Source: Actinomycetota bacterium
GTDB taxonomy: Bacteria > Actinomycetota > Thermoleophilia > RBG-16-64-13
Direction: 5' to 3'
Assembly: GCA_012523095.1 (NCBI GenBank)
Contig: JAAYJE010000003.1
Coordinates: forward strand, 1-64,000
DNA length: 64,000 nt
The position numbers and the translations under genes are program-made. Each line of letters opens with the position of its first letter. Positions within the stretch are counted from its first letter, which is position 1. Of the stretch, positions 25,859 to 33,063 are shown piece by piece. The notes under the pieces are model-generated. The model was given only the letters and a program-made list of their open reading frames with translations, did not search any database and was not told the DNA's origin.

Positions 25859-27460
25859 GTGCCTACTTACTACAAGTCGCGTTTCCTCGACACAGCTCCC
25901 TTGGTGTACGTCCAGGGCGAAGGATTCTGGGAGGCGGTCTCCTCACAAGGGCACCGGTCTCACCTCGAGGGCACAATCCCGGAGACAACTCTCTCCAGCC
26001 TTATGGAGATCGAAGAGGATGAGGCCCTGAGACTCATTGGCGACTACGAAGCTGTTGCGCGCGCCATCGAACCGGCTTCACCATCTGAATCGAGCGGAGC
26101 GATTCGACGAGGTTTCCTGAAGTTCCTGAGGTTCGTAGGGAGTGGGCTCGTCGCCTTGGTCGCAAGCACCGCTCTTCTGTATGCGATTGTCTGGTTGGCG
26201 CTCGGTTTGGAAACAATCTGGTTGGCGCTAGGTTTGGAAACAAGCGAGATAGACCTGTCTGCTCTCGTTGCCGCCATACTGGTCCCTCCTGTTCTCGGAG
26301 GATTCATCTTCGGAACGCTGGCAGGGCGTATTCCCGATTGGAGACTCGGCTTCGGTTTTGGGGTCGTCTTCGCCGGACTTGCGTGGGTAACAAGGGGCAT
26401 CCCCATCTTTGGCTCGCTCCAGTTCGTGATGTCTGTGCTCTGGATGCTCTGGATTGCGATACCGTACATCGCTCTCAGCGGCCTAGGCGGAGTCCTTGCG
26501 TATCTTGTCGGCCGACGGACACATGGAGCCAATCGAAAGGGCGAGGTGTCGCAAAGAGTCCCACTGTATCTCGGCGCCAGTCTGAGCGTTGTCGCTGTTG
26601 TGATCGCAGTGATCGCAGGTGCCATCTTCTACGCGGACAACGGCGCCACCGACCCGATAAGCGCTTCGACGACCGCTACAACCGCTTCTGCAACTGCAAG
26701 TACTCCGAGCAGCAAGAGCGACGAGGCGGAGGACACATGGAGAAAGGCGGAGTCGGCTTTGGAGGCTAGCCGTCCCAGCGAAGCTGTCAACCTCGCTCAG
26801 TGGGCCGTGGAGCTTGACCCCACCTCGGCGCATGCCCATCTCGTTCTTGCCAATGCGTTGGCTGCCCTGGGTGAGTTCCAAGACGCACTTGGCGCTGCCA
26901 AGGAAGCAACACGGCTTGACGCGAACTATGCGTTCGCGTGGTTCAGCCGGGGCGCGATAGAGAAAGGTCTCGGGATGAGTGCAGAAGCCGTGTCATCATA
27001 TGAAACCTTCCTAGGCTGCGCGGATCCCCGCTCTGATTCGGAGAGCATCGCGATAGCGAAAGCGCACCTCACTCTGCTCGCCGGGGAAATAGGGGGCAGC
27101 CAAGCCGAGGGCTATCTCACGGTCGACTACTCAGACTTGGTGGCCCGTCCGGACAATCTGAAAGGCAAGAAGGTCCAGTTCGACGGCTGGGTCATCTCTG
27201 TCAACCCTGGACGACACGAGGAGTCTATCGGGGATTACACGTCCCTGATCGTAGGGCCGGTATCTGGTGCTAATCCTTGGGACTGGGTGATTGTTGTCTG
27301 CGCCGACGTTGGACTGACGTTTTCCGATGGAGACGTGGTTCTTGTACGAGGCACTCCCACAGGTGAAGTCCTGGAGAACTACCAGGAGGATGAGGATGCC
27401 ATGCAGCGCGTTCCAATGGTCATCGGCGATGAGGTTGCCCGATTTGGGAAAATGCCCTAG
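25859..27460 (+). CDS. Element-borne multi-pass membrane protein with TPR and OB-like domains
   Basis: A 533-residue protein from GTG 25859. Order: a cytoplasmic N-terminus (1-85), about five membrane helices (88-262, the last LSVVAVVIAVIAGAIFY), a Ser/Thr/Ala linker (265-285), two to three TPR units (about 287-400, e.g. AVNLAQWAVELDPTSAHAHLV in part), and a C-terminal beta-rich domain (DLVARPDNLKGKKVQFDGWV ... GDVVLVRGTPTGEV) resembling an OB fold. A 27-base tandem duplication lies in the first helix. No enzyme motif is visible. I cannot assign a function. Confidence 0.72.
   Translation: MPTYYKSRFLDTAPLVYVQGEGFWEAVSSQGHRSHLEGTIPETTLSSLMEIEEDEALRLIGDYEAVARAIEPASPSESSGAIRRGFLKFLRFVGSGLVALVASTALLYAIVWLALGLETIWLALGLETSEIDLSALVAAILVPPVLGGFIFGTLAGRIPDWRLGFGFGVVFAGLAWVTRGIPIFGSLQFVMSVLWMLWIAIPYIALSGLGGVLAYLVGRRTHGANRKGEVSQRVPLYLGASLSVVAVVIAVIAGAIFYADNGATDPISASTTATTASATASTPSSKSDEAEDTWRKAESALEASRPSEAVNLAQWAVELDPTSAHAHLVLANALAALGEFQDALGAAKEATRLDANYAFAWFSRGAIEKGLGMSAEAVSSYETFLGCADPRSDSESIAIAKAHLTLLAGEIGGSQAEGYLTVDYSDLVARPDNLKGKKVQFDGWVISVNPGRHEESIGDYTSLIVGPVSGANPWDWVIVVCADVGLTFSDGDVVLVRGTPTGEVLENYQEDEDAMQRVPMVIGDEVARFGKMP
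26190..26243 (+). repeat. 27-bp in-frame tandem duplication in a membrane helix
   Basis: Two adjacent 27-base copies (26190-26216, 26217-26243) differ at one base and encode WLALGLET twice. The duplication is in frame and lengthens the first membrane segment by nine residues. Confidence 0.9.
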
Positions 27461-27865
27461 CTGGAAGCATATTCCGGGGTCACCGTGGTGTCAGATTGCG
27501 GCGAATGGCGCCTAGTCCTCTGGTCAGTAGCGACGCCGCCGGGCTTTCGGCCCACTCCATCACTTTGCTGCACGGTAGTAATTACACAAGCATGAAGTTT
27601 TATCGGGTATGGGTCTGCAGTGAGCGTGACGCTCCTGTGCGCATTGCCTGTGAGTAGGTAGTCTGGGAGACTGTCTGTCCCCTTCTCAGCCCGTGCTCGG
27701 CGCTAATGTCCCTGGGGTGGGTGTGCTCAGACTCGCATATCCCTCCACAGCAAGCGTCTCTGGGGATTGTGTACGTCAAGGCGTGTAAGGTAGCGGACAC
27801 GGTATGATGACGTCTTCTTCAAGCTTTGGCGTGGCTGGTGAAGATAGCGAAGTGGACACTCATGG
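27461..27865. other. Convergent intergenic region inside the element
   Basis: About 400 bases between two convergent genes. A short GC hairpin (GCCGGGCTTTCGGC near 27538) could end the plus-strand transcript but lacks a T-run. No gene or RNA is recognisable. Confidence 0.45.
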
Positions 27866-28168
27866 TCACTCGCCCAAGTCTCCGCAGTCTCGACAGTCGG
27901 GGAGTGCGTTGCAGATGGTGTGGTATGCGACGTCATAGGCTTTCTCACTACGAAGGATCGGATCATCCTTGCAAGCGCGCCAGCCCACCAGCTGCAGGAG
28001 ACGCGGCTTCAGCCCCGAGTGCTGGTATTGGCCATAGCCATACCAGACAGCATTCGCGCAGTAGTCGGGATCGTTCTTGGATGATACCGCCCGGGCCTCT
28101 GCCAGCAAACCTGCCAGAGCAGGCTCTCTACGGGATAGCTCGCTGAAGGTCATCTCGGTTTCGGTCAT
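27866..28168 (-). CDS. Element-borne 100-residue protein, unknown
   Basis: An excellent AAGGAGG nine bases upstream supports the ATG at 28168. The protein is helical at first (MTFSELSRREPALAGLLAEARAV in part), then has an aromatic stretch AVWYGYGQYQHSG and ends with a Cys-containing tail CNALPDCRDCGD that could bind metal. It follows the primase-helicase on the same strand, separated by the GGTAAGATTC repeat zone. No known family comes to mind. Confidence 0.6.
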   Translation of the reverse strand: MTETEMTFSELSRREPALAGLLAEARAVSSKNDPDYCANAVWYGYGQYQHSGLKPRLLQLVGWRACKDDPILRSEKAYDVAYHTICNALPDCRDCGDLGE

Positions 28169-28227
28169 GGCTCAGAACCTCCTTCGAATCGGGATCTTAC
28201 TTCTTACCCCTATAGGGAAAGAAGAAC

Positions 28228-28295
28228 GGTAAGATTCACCGTTCTCTTCATTTCCCTTACCGGTAAGATTCTTGATTCTTACCGGGGTAAGATTC
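28228..28295. repeat. Iteron-like repeats at the end of the primase gene
   Basis: GGTAAGATTC occurs at 28228-28237, 28262-28271 and 28286-28295, with an inverted relative GATTCTTACC at 28274-28283. The copies can form nested hairpins, and one (GAACGGT...ACCGTTC on the minus strand) is followed by a T-rich run. Two readings are possible: iterons of a replication origin next to the replication gene, or a terminator/regulatory hairpin. Confidence 0.6.
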
Positions 28296-30368
28296 ATCGT
28301 CATTCCCCCTCGGGTTGCCGGTGCGAGTCCACTTGCCGCGGCCCACGTTCTCTACGAGCCCGCGGTTCTTCATGTCGGTGAGGGTCTTGCTGACCACGCT
28401 TGGAGTGGTGCCAATCGCCTCCGCAAGCTCCGACGGTCCACAGGCGCCGTTCTCGAGCTCTGCGAGGATCATGGCCCGGACTGCGCCCTGCTCGGTGGTT
28501 ACGTCGTTCACGGTGGTCGACTCCACCACCAAGGCGTCCTCGTCGAACGTCATGCGTAGGCCCACAGGCTCAAGCTGCCCCATGTTGCACTTGCGCGGGA
28601 ATAGTCCCAGCCGGTAGACGCCTTTGCGCTCCTGCTCCGAACGCAACTCCCAGGTGATGCGGCTCAGGTTCTCCCAGTAGATGGAGCCGATGGGAAGCCG
28701 CTGGTGATTCTCTTCCCGGCGATCTGCTTTGGTCGTGTGGGTCTGGATGTCGGCGGCGGCGCCCGTGAAGGCCGTCACCTTACGAAGCACGTTGAAGAAC
28801 TGGATGGTGAGCTCAGCGCTCGCCACGTCTCCCCCACAGGCAAGACCCGCAGAGTCGATTACCACGAACCTTACGTCATTCTTGGCGATCACCTTCGCGA
28901 TCTCCGAGACTTCGTCCGTCATGGGACCTGTGCAGCGCCGGTAGAGCGGCAACCTGATATCGCGATCGACGTTGGTCCGCCGGAGACCATTTGCCAGCAT
29001 GACACAGCGCCGCGCTGCTTCGGCCTCAGAGACCTCCCAATCCAGAATTATCGTGTTCGCCTGCGGAGTGTCTGCGCCAAGAAAGGGAAGCCCGTTCTCT
29101 ATCAACAGGGCCTTGTACAGCGAGAGAAAGCTCTTGAACGTGCCCCCTGGTGCGTAGCTCAGGACAGGGAGACCCTCTAAGACCATATTGCCAAGTATGT
29201 ACCTCACCCCTACACTATCGACCGGCTGCAGGCGCACAGTCGGAGAGCCCTCTTGCTCGTGCACGAGAATCAAGCGGCAGGATTCCTCAATCACCGTGTC
29301 CCACTTGATACTCTTCCGCGGGAATCGCTTCTCCAGGGCCTGAGACAGGCTGCGTCGCGTCTGGCCGGCTGCCAAGTTCATCATCTCGTGGTTCAACGGC
29401 TCCACTGTGCCGCCGGGCAAAGTGGCGGTGATAACTACCTGTGCTTGTGTGCGGCCGTCAGAGTGAGACTTGAGACGGTCCGCCTCGAAGTCTATCCGGG
29501 CATCAGGGAAGGACCAGGTGATGGTATACGAGCCCGGGGCCACCGCGACGGTGGGCGCCAAGGAGTCCCAAGGATCGAACGCACTGCAGGATTCCTGAGC
29601 GGGTGCCGGTTCCGGGTTGTGCAGGTCCACAGGGACAAACTCGTCTAGTCCGTGGCCGGCGGCCAGGTGGTCAGCGGCGTCCTTGCCGGCCTTCGCCTCC
29701 ACCACGGTCACTGAGACGGCCTTCCCCTGGAGGCTTGCCGCTACTTCAGCGGCGTGCTTGCGGCCGGGCTCGTCTTTGTCGGCTACGACGATCACCTTCG
29801 CACCGGCGAGGCACCCCGCGTATTCCCGTCGCCACTTGCCAGCGCCGCCCGGATTGCAGGTTGCTACGCACCCGGCAGCCTCAAGCGCGTGAACGTCCTT
29901 CTCACCTTCCACCACGTACACCACGTACACCTCACCGCGGTCAGCGACCGCAGTGAGCACCTCAGGAAGCCTATAGAGGACGCGACGGGTGTCCCCGAGC
30001 TTCCACTCCCACTCTCCATCGTCGCTCCGTCGGCGCTGTCGAAAGTCCTTGGGGTGAAAGCGCACCACCTGAAAGAGCAGTTCTCCCTCTTCGTCGGTGT
30101 AGTCGTAGGTTTCGCTGATTTTCCGCTCAGTTTTGGCGTCCTCGGGAAACAAGTCCCGGGTGTCGAGCTCGATTGCCTTGACGATGGCTTTCAGTTCGCA
30201 CCCGGCGTGACACTTGAGCAGTACCCGGCCGCCGTCACCCTCAGTGACGGACAGGCTCGGATTGTGGTCATCGTGGGCGGGGCAACGAGCGAGATAGCCG
30301 TGGCCGTTCCGCTTACCACCCTCCAGGCGGTCGAGCACTCGTTGGATCGGGTCCGATTCGTGTGACAT
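28257..30368 (-). CDS. Primase-helicase (zinc finger + Toprim + RecA-like ATPase + winged helix)
   Basis: A 703-residue replication protein. Residues 25-60 form a CHC2-like zinc finger (CPAH ... CHAGC: Cys29, His32, Cys53, Cys57). Residues 148-240 are a Toprim domain (VVEGEKD with Glu154, VADKDEPG with Asp197/199). About 395-600 is an AAA_25/RepA-type ATPase with Walker A APGGTFKS and a Walker B-like VVIDSAG. The last ~60 residues are a winged helix (GPSELAEAIGTTPSVVSKTL). This matches primase-helicases of satellite phages and integrative elements, which prime and unwind their own DNA. It is the last gene of the coupled operon. Confidence 0.87.
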   Translation of the reverse strand: MSHESDPIQRVLDRLEGGKRNGHGYLARCPAHDDHNPSLSVTEGDGGRVLLKCHAGCELKAIVKAIELDTRDLFPEDAKTERKISETYDYTDEEGELLFQVVRFHPKDFRQRRRSDDGEWEWKLGDTRRVLYRLPEVLTAVADRGEVYVVYVVEGEKDVHALEAAGCVATCNPGGAGKWRREYAGCLAGAKVIVVADKDEPGRKHAAEVAASLQGKAVSVTVVEAKAGKDAADHLAAGHGLDEFVPVDLHNPEPAPAQESCSAFDPWDSLAPTVAVAPGSYTITWSFPDARIDFEADRLKSHSDGRTQAQVVITATLPGGTVEPLNHEMMNLAAGQTRRSLSQALEKRFPRKSIKWDTVIEESCRLILVHEQEGSPTVRLQPVDSVGVRYILGNMVLEGLPVLSYAPGGTFKSFLSLYKALLIENGLPFLGADTPQANTIILDWEVSEAEAARRCVMLANGLRRTNVDRDIRLPLYRRCTGPMTDEVSEIAKVIAKNDVRFVVIDSAGLACGGDVASAELTIQFFNVLRKVTAFTGAAADIQTHTTKADRREENHQRLPIGSIYWENLSRITWELRSEQERKGVYRLGLFPRKCNMGQLEPVGLRMTFDEDALVVESTTVNDVTTEQGAVRAMILAELENGACGPSELAEAIGTTPSVVSKTLTDMKNRGLVENVGRGKWTRTGNPRGNDDESYPGKNQESYR

Positions 30369-30380
30369 CTCGTCCCCCGA

Positions 30381-30506
30381 TCATAGGTTGCGGTTACAGT
30401 TGTGCAGGCGGTCCCAGTTTCCGGCACCGTCTACCACCCACAGAGACTCGTCGATGCCCATAGGGACGGAGTCAGCGCGCCTCTGGGCTTCGCCCTGGCT
30501 CTTCAT
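30381..30506 (-). CDS. 41-residue protein, translationally coupled
   Basis: An ATG at 30506 overlaps the stop of the Cys-rich gene as ATGA. The protein contains ESLWVVDGAGNWDRLHN and ends 12 bases before the primase start. It is too short for a family call. The overlap pattern, repeated in this operon, is the reason to believe it is translated. Confidence 0.5.
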   Translation of the reverse strand: MKSQGEAQRRADSVPMGIDESLWVVDGAGNWDRLHNCNRNL

Positions 30507-30805
30507 GACGCACCTCCAGTGCTAGACGACGGCGGACCGTTCCTGTATTCGTCCACGGCCTCGCGTCGCGTTCCTGGAGCTTGACTGGGCTCTATATGGC
30601 CGGTAGACGGCAAGAGTTGACGAGCGCCTCCCAGCCGATACGGCCATAAGGAGCAGGTTGCAGCGCAAGGACACTCGCGCACCTCTCTCCAGGGTCGGCA
30701 CTCGTAACCAGCATCGATGCTCGCGCCCATGCACTCCATGCAGAAAAGCCTGACAGCATCGCCACGGTTCTTACTCAGGCGGTGGACGCTGTACGAGGCG
30801 CTCAT
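30503..30805 (-). CDS. Phage-type small cysteine-rich (zinc) protein
   Basis: A 100-residue protein whose first half reads AVRLFCMECMGAS ... VRECPCAATCSLWPYRLG. The C-x2-C and C-x-C/C-x-L-W/Y-P-Y-R pattern is common in small conserved proteins of phages and prophages, probably a zinc finger. The second half is low-complexity. It overlaps the AlpA-like gene by ATGA at its start and the 41-residue gene at its end. Confidence 0.65.
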   Translation of the reverse strand: MSASYSVHRLSKNRGDAVRLFCMECMGASIDAGYECRPWREVRECPCAATCSLWPYRLGGARQLLPSTGHIEPSQAPGTRREAVDEYRNGPPSSSTGGAS

Positions 30806-31026
30806 GACTGAGGCCCCGGATCGCTAGTCGATTGGCGCACGCAGCCCTCTATGTAGGCTTCCAGATCGCAACGCCGATACCGCACAGATGCGAACCGGCC
30901 TTCACCGAGCTTCACGAACCTGGGACCATCGCCAGAGCAGCGCTTGCGCTCCAACCACGACGGGCTGAGACCGTACTCGGCGGCGACCTGCTCTTGAGTC
31001 AGTAGTTGTGTTTGGAGAGGAGCCAT
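30802..31026 (-). CDS. AlpA/excisionase-like helix-turn-helix protein
   Basis: A 74-residue protein from ATG 31026, which overlaps the Xre stop (ATGA). It reads LLTQEQVAAEYGLSPSWLERKR ... VRYRRCDLEAYIE (shortened), the layout of MerR-like excisionases and AlpA regulators: a helix-turn-helix, then a wing ending in the DLEAYI motif. It probably acts with the integrase in excision or activates integrase expression. Confidence 0.75.
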   Translation of the reverse strand: MAPLQTQLLTQEQVAAEYGLSPSWLERKRCSGDGPRFVKLGEGRFASVRYRRCDLEAYIEGCVRQSTSDPGPQS

Positions 31027-31229
31027 CAGTGGACCTCCTCCAAGAGTCGCTCGGGGGAGCCTGTCCACCCGAGCGCTTCGGCCAGGCGGAGCAGGGGCCT
31101 ACTGTCAGGGTTCAGTCTCTGCAGCCCAGCCTCAATCTGACTGATGAGGGAGGGATGGACGTATGCCCGGCGAGCCAGCTCGACCTGGGGCCAGCCTTGG
31201 GCTTTGCGGAGTTGCGTCAGAAGAATCAT
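31026..31229 (-). CDS. Xre/Cro-type regulator
   Basis: A 67-residue helix-turn-helix protein from ATG 31229 (GAAGGGA about 11 bases upstream). LRKAQGWPQVELARRAYVH and PSLISQIEAGLQRLNPDSRP are the usual HTH_3 layout, followed by LLRLAEALGW. It heads the coupled operon and is the likely switch controlling replication and excision of the element. Confidence 0.8.
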   Translation of the reverse strand: MILLTQLRKAQGWPQVELARRAYVHPSLISQIEAGLQRLNPDSRPLLRLAEALGWTGSPERLLEEVH

Positions 31230-31558
31230 GAGACGTCTTCCCTTCGACTCGGGCCGCGTCCCACGAAATAAGGAGACGCCGCCAGTTGCCTGGTTGCGCC
31301 CCCGATGCCTTCGGTCAGCGTCTACGTGTCCCGGAAGTTGCGCCCTCGCTTGTTGCGATCGTGCGGATACAGGGCCCGAACTCCTGCTCTCGGTCGTTGC
31401 ATCCCTAACCAGCTGATGGAGCCCCGGGTGTACACGTATCCCGGCACCATCGCCTTGTCCGTTAGTCAACTTGTCCAAACGTTAGCACGCCAATTACGAA
31501 GTATCAAGAGGAAAGACCTGGAAAACGACACTTTTGCATACCCGGTGTGTCCCTGCGC
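31230..31558. other. Control region between integrase and replication operon
   Basis: About 330 bases without a supportable gene, between the integrase stop and the Xre start, both on the minus strand. The operon promoter and operators should lie here. TTGACT occurs on the minus strand near 31475 but has no well-spaced -10. Confidence 0.45.
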
Positions 31559-32752
31559 TCACTTGGCGGTGTTGGAGTGGAGCTCCACCACGTCGGCCGG
31601 ATCCCGGCTGGCGAGCTGAGCCGCCAGCTCTCCACTGATGGCGTCTGCCGCCGCCCTTTGGGGAGACGGAGCGGCATGAGCGTACCTCGCGGTCGTGGCT
31701 GGCTGGGAGTGTCCGAGTAGACCCCCCACGATCACCAAAGACAGTCCGGCGCTGGCACCCGTGGCTCCGAACGTGTGCCGTAGATCGTGGAGCCTCACGT
31801 CCTTGATGTCGGCCTCGGTGCGTACTTTCCCCCAGAAACCGTTCAGATTCGTCATAGGACGCCCGCGTCGGCGACTTGAGGGCACAACCCACTCCGAGTC
31901 CTTCGGCGCGGCAAGGAGGAGCTGAACAGCCGCGGCGCCCAACTGTACGTCTTTCTCCCCGGTCTTGCTGTCAGCCAGGTGGATCACACCGCCTTGAAGG
32001 TTCACCGACTCCCAGCGCAACCCCAAAACCTCCGAAAGCCTCATGCCGGTGAGTAGCAGCAGCCGCACGGCAAGAACACAGGCCGGGCTCTTGGCCTCTT
32101 CCTTCTCGAGTACGATCCCCAGTCGCTTCACTTCCTCGGCGTTCAGATAACGCTTACGTCTGACCTCCGGGTAGCGCTGCACGTGATAGCAAGGATTGCT
32201 GTGGTCAGGGCGATACCCCCACAGCTCGGCCAGGGAGAACATCTTAGAGAGCAACGCCACCGCTCGGTTAGCCTGGGTGGGCGTGTTACTCATCTTGCTG
32301 TGAAGCCTGACCACTTCCGACCGGGTGACTTCTGCCACCTTGTGATCCTTGAGGTCAGGCAAGATGTAGTCGTCCAGCAGACGATGATCCTCCGCGACGC
32401 TCTTGGGCTTCTTATGCAGGTCGGCGTGCCTAGCGAAGTACTCCTTGCCCAGTTCCTTCATGGTCGGAGTCTCTTTGGTCCGGCGTAGCATGTCCAACGG
32501 GTCCAGACCTTGGGCCACCTGGCCGAGCACAACACGGGCCCGATCACGGGCCTGATCGCATGTCAGCGCACCGAAGCGGTCCAGCGTGAAGCGGCGCCTC
32601 TGGCCGCCCGTTGTTCGGTAGTCAACGATGAAACTCTTGACTCCGGCCGGTGTCACGCGTAACCCGAAGCCCCGGATTTCACTGTCCCAGATCGTGTACT
32701 GATTCTCGCGGGGCTCAACTGCATCAACTACGCGCTTTGTCAACTTGGGCAT
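31559..32752 (-). CDS. Tyrosine integrase (P4 type)
   Basis: A 397-residue site-specific recombinase. ATG 32752 follows GGGAGG with six-base spacing. An N-terminal arm-binding domain (LTKRVVDAVEP ... IWDSEIRGFGLRVTPAG) of DUF4102 type precedes a core-binding SAM-like domain (~100-190) and the catalytic domain with Arg238 (TGMRLSEV), Lys263 (ADSKTG), His322/Arg325 (HDLRHTFG), His348 (LLGHSQPATT) and nucleophile Tyr357 (ARYAHA). All catalytic residues are present. It lies 139 bases from the tRNA-Thr target. Confidence 0.95.
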   Translation of the reverse strand: MPKLTKRVVDAVEPRENQYTIWDSEIRGFGLRVTPAGVKSFIVDYRTTGGQRRRFTLDRFGALTCDQARDRARVVLGQVAQGLDPLDMLRRTKETPTMKELGKEYFARHADLHKKPKSVAEDHRLLDDYILPDLKDHKVAEVTRSEVVRLHSKMSNTPTQANRAVALLSKMFSLAELWGYRPDHSNPCYHVQRYPEVRRKRYLNAEEVKRLGIVLEKEEAKSPACVLAVRLLLLTGMRLSEVLGLRWESVNLQGGVIHLADSKTGEKDVQLGAAAVQLLLAAPKDSEWVVPSSRRRGRPMTNLNGFWGKVRTEADIKDVRLHDLRHTFGATGASAGLSLVIVGGLLGHSQPATTARYAHAAPSPQRAAADAISGELAAQLASRDPADVVELHSNTAK

Positions 32753-32774
32753 GTGTGCCTCCCTCAAAGCCTCC

Positions 32775-32792
32775 ACGTCACCACTGCGTCAC
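32775..32792. promoter_or_regulatory. Probable integrase arm-type site, integrase end
   Basis: ACGTCACCACTGCGTCAC, 17 of 18 bases identical to 24271-24288. It lies between the attachment core and the integrase start, so integrase binding here could also regulate its own gene. Confidence 0.6.
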
Positions 32793-32854
32793 CAGAAAGC
32801 GTCAAACGGATGCCAACGTCAGCGTACCACGGTGGAAGGTCAACGGGAAGAGGT

Positions 32855-32874
32855 GCCCCGTTTACGGGGCTTTT
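32855..32874 (+). terminator. GC hairpin with T-run beside tRNA-Thr
   Basis: GCCCCG-TTTA-CGGGGC followed by TTTT on the plus strand. It would stop plus-strand transcripts before they run antisense into the tRNA. On the minus strand the A-run precedes the hairpin, so it is less suited to ending the tRNA transcript. Confidence 0.45.
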
Positions 32875-32887
32875 ACGGGGTAATGAC

Positions 32888-32936
32888 AAAGCCGGCAGAG
32901 GGACTTGAACCCCCAACCTGCTGATTACAAATCAGC
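32888..32936. repeat. Attachment site copy inside tRNA-Thr
   Basis: 49 bases identical to 24187-24235, comprising the 3' two-thirds of the tRNA-Thr gene plus three bases beyond it. Integration here leaves the tRNA whole, the usual outcome for tRNA-targeted elements. Confidence 0.93.
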
Positions 32937-32962
32937 TGCTCTACCAATTGAGCTATGCCGGC
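32891..32962 (-). tRNA. tRNA-Thr (TGT anticodon)
   Basis: 72 bases. Acceptor strands GCCGGCA/TGCCGGC pair fully. D arm GCTC/GAGC, anticodon arm GCTGA-TTTGTAA-TCAGC with anticodon TGT, and T arm GGGGG-TTCAAGT-CCCTC are all present. The CCA is not encoded. The gene lies just downstream of sigH on the same strand and serves as the integration target. Confidence 0.97.
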
Positions 32963-33063
32963 GTACATTCACCAACGAGGGCGAGGTCAGGAGATTGTAG
33001 CGCGCCGACGTCGCGCTGGGCGAGGCTGCCCGCGTGCCGACCCGCCACGCTGCGCGCCGGCCG

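Larger units (their letters stand above)
24187..32936. mobile_element. 8.75-kb integrated element in tRNA-Thr (satellite-like)
   Basis: Bounded by 49-base identical direct repeats (24187-24235 and 32888-32936), the second lying in the 3' part of an intact tRNA-Thr. A tyrosine integrase gene sits next to the tRNA. Near-identical 18-base sequences lie inside each end. Genes inside: integrase, Xre regulator, AlpA-like protein, Cys-rich protein, 41-residue protein, primase-helicase, a 100-residue protein, and two cargo genes. No capsid, terminase, relaxase or type IV secretion genes are seen. This gene set resembles P4-like phage satellites or small integrative elements. Most inner codon usage is less GC-biased than in the flanks. 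Confidence 0.9.

Noticed and set aside
24298..27460. Known toxin-antitoxin or restriction system as element cargo
   Set aside because: Neither protein shows nuclease, methylase, kinase or antitoxin motifs; sizes and membrane features do not fit.
28228..28295. CRISPR fragment
   Set aside because: Units are only 10 bases, partly inverted and irregularly spaced, with no cas genes nearby.
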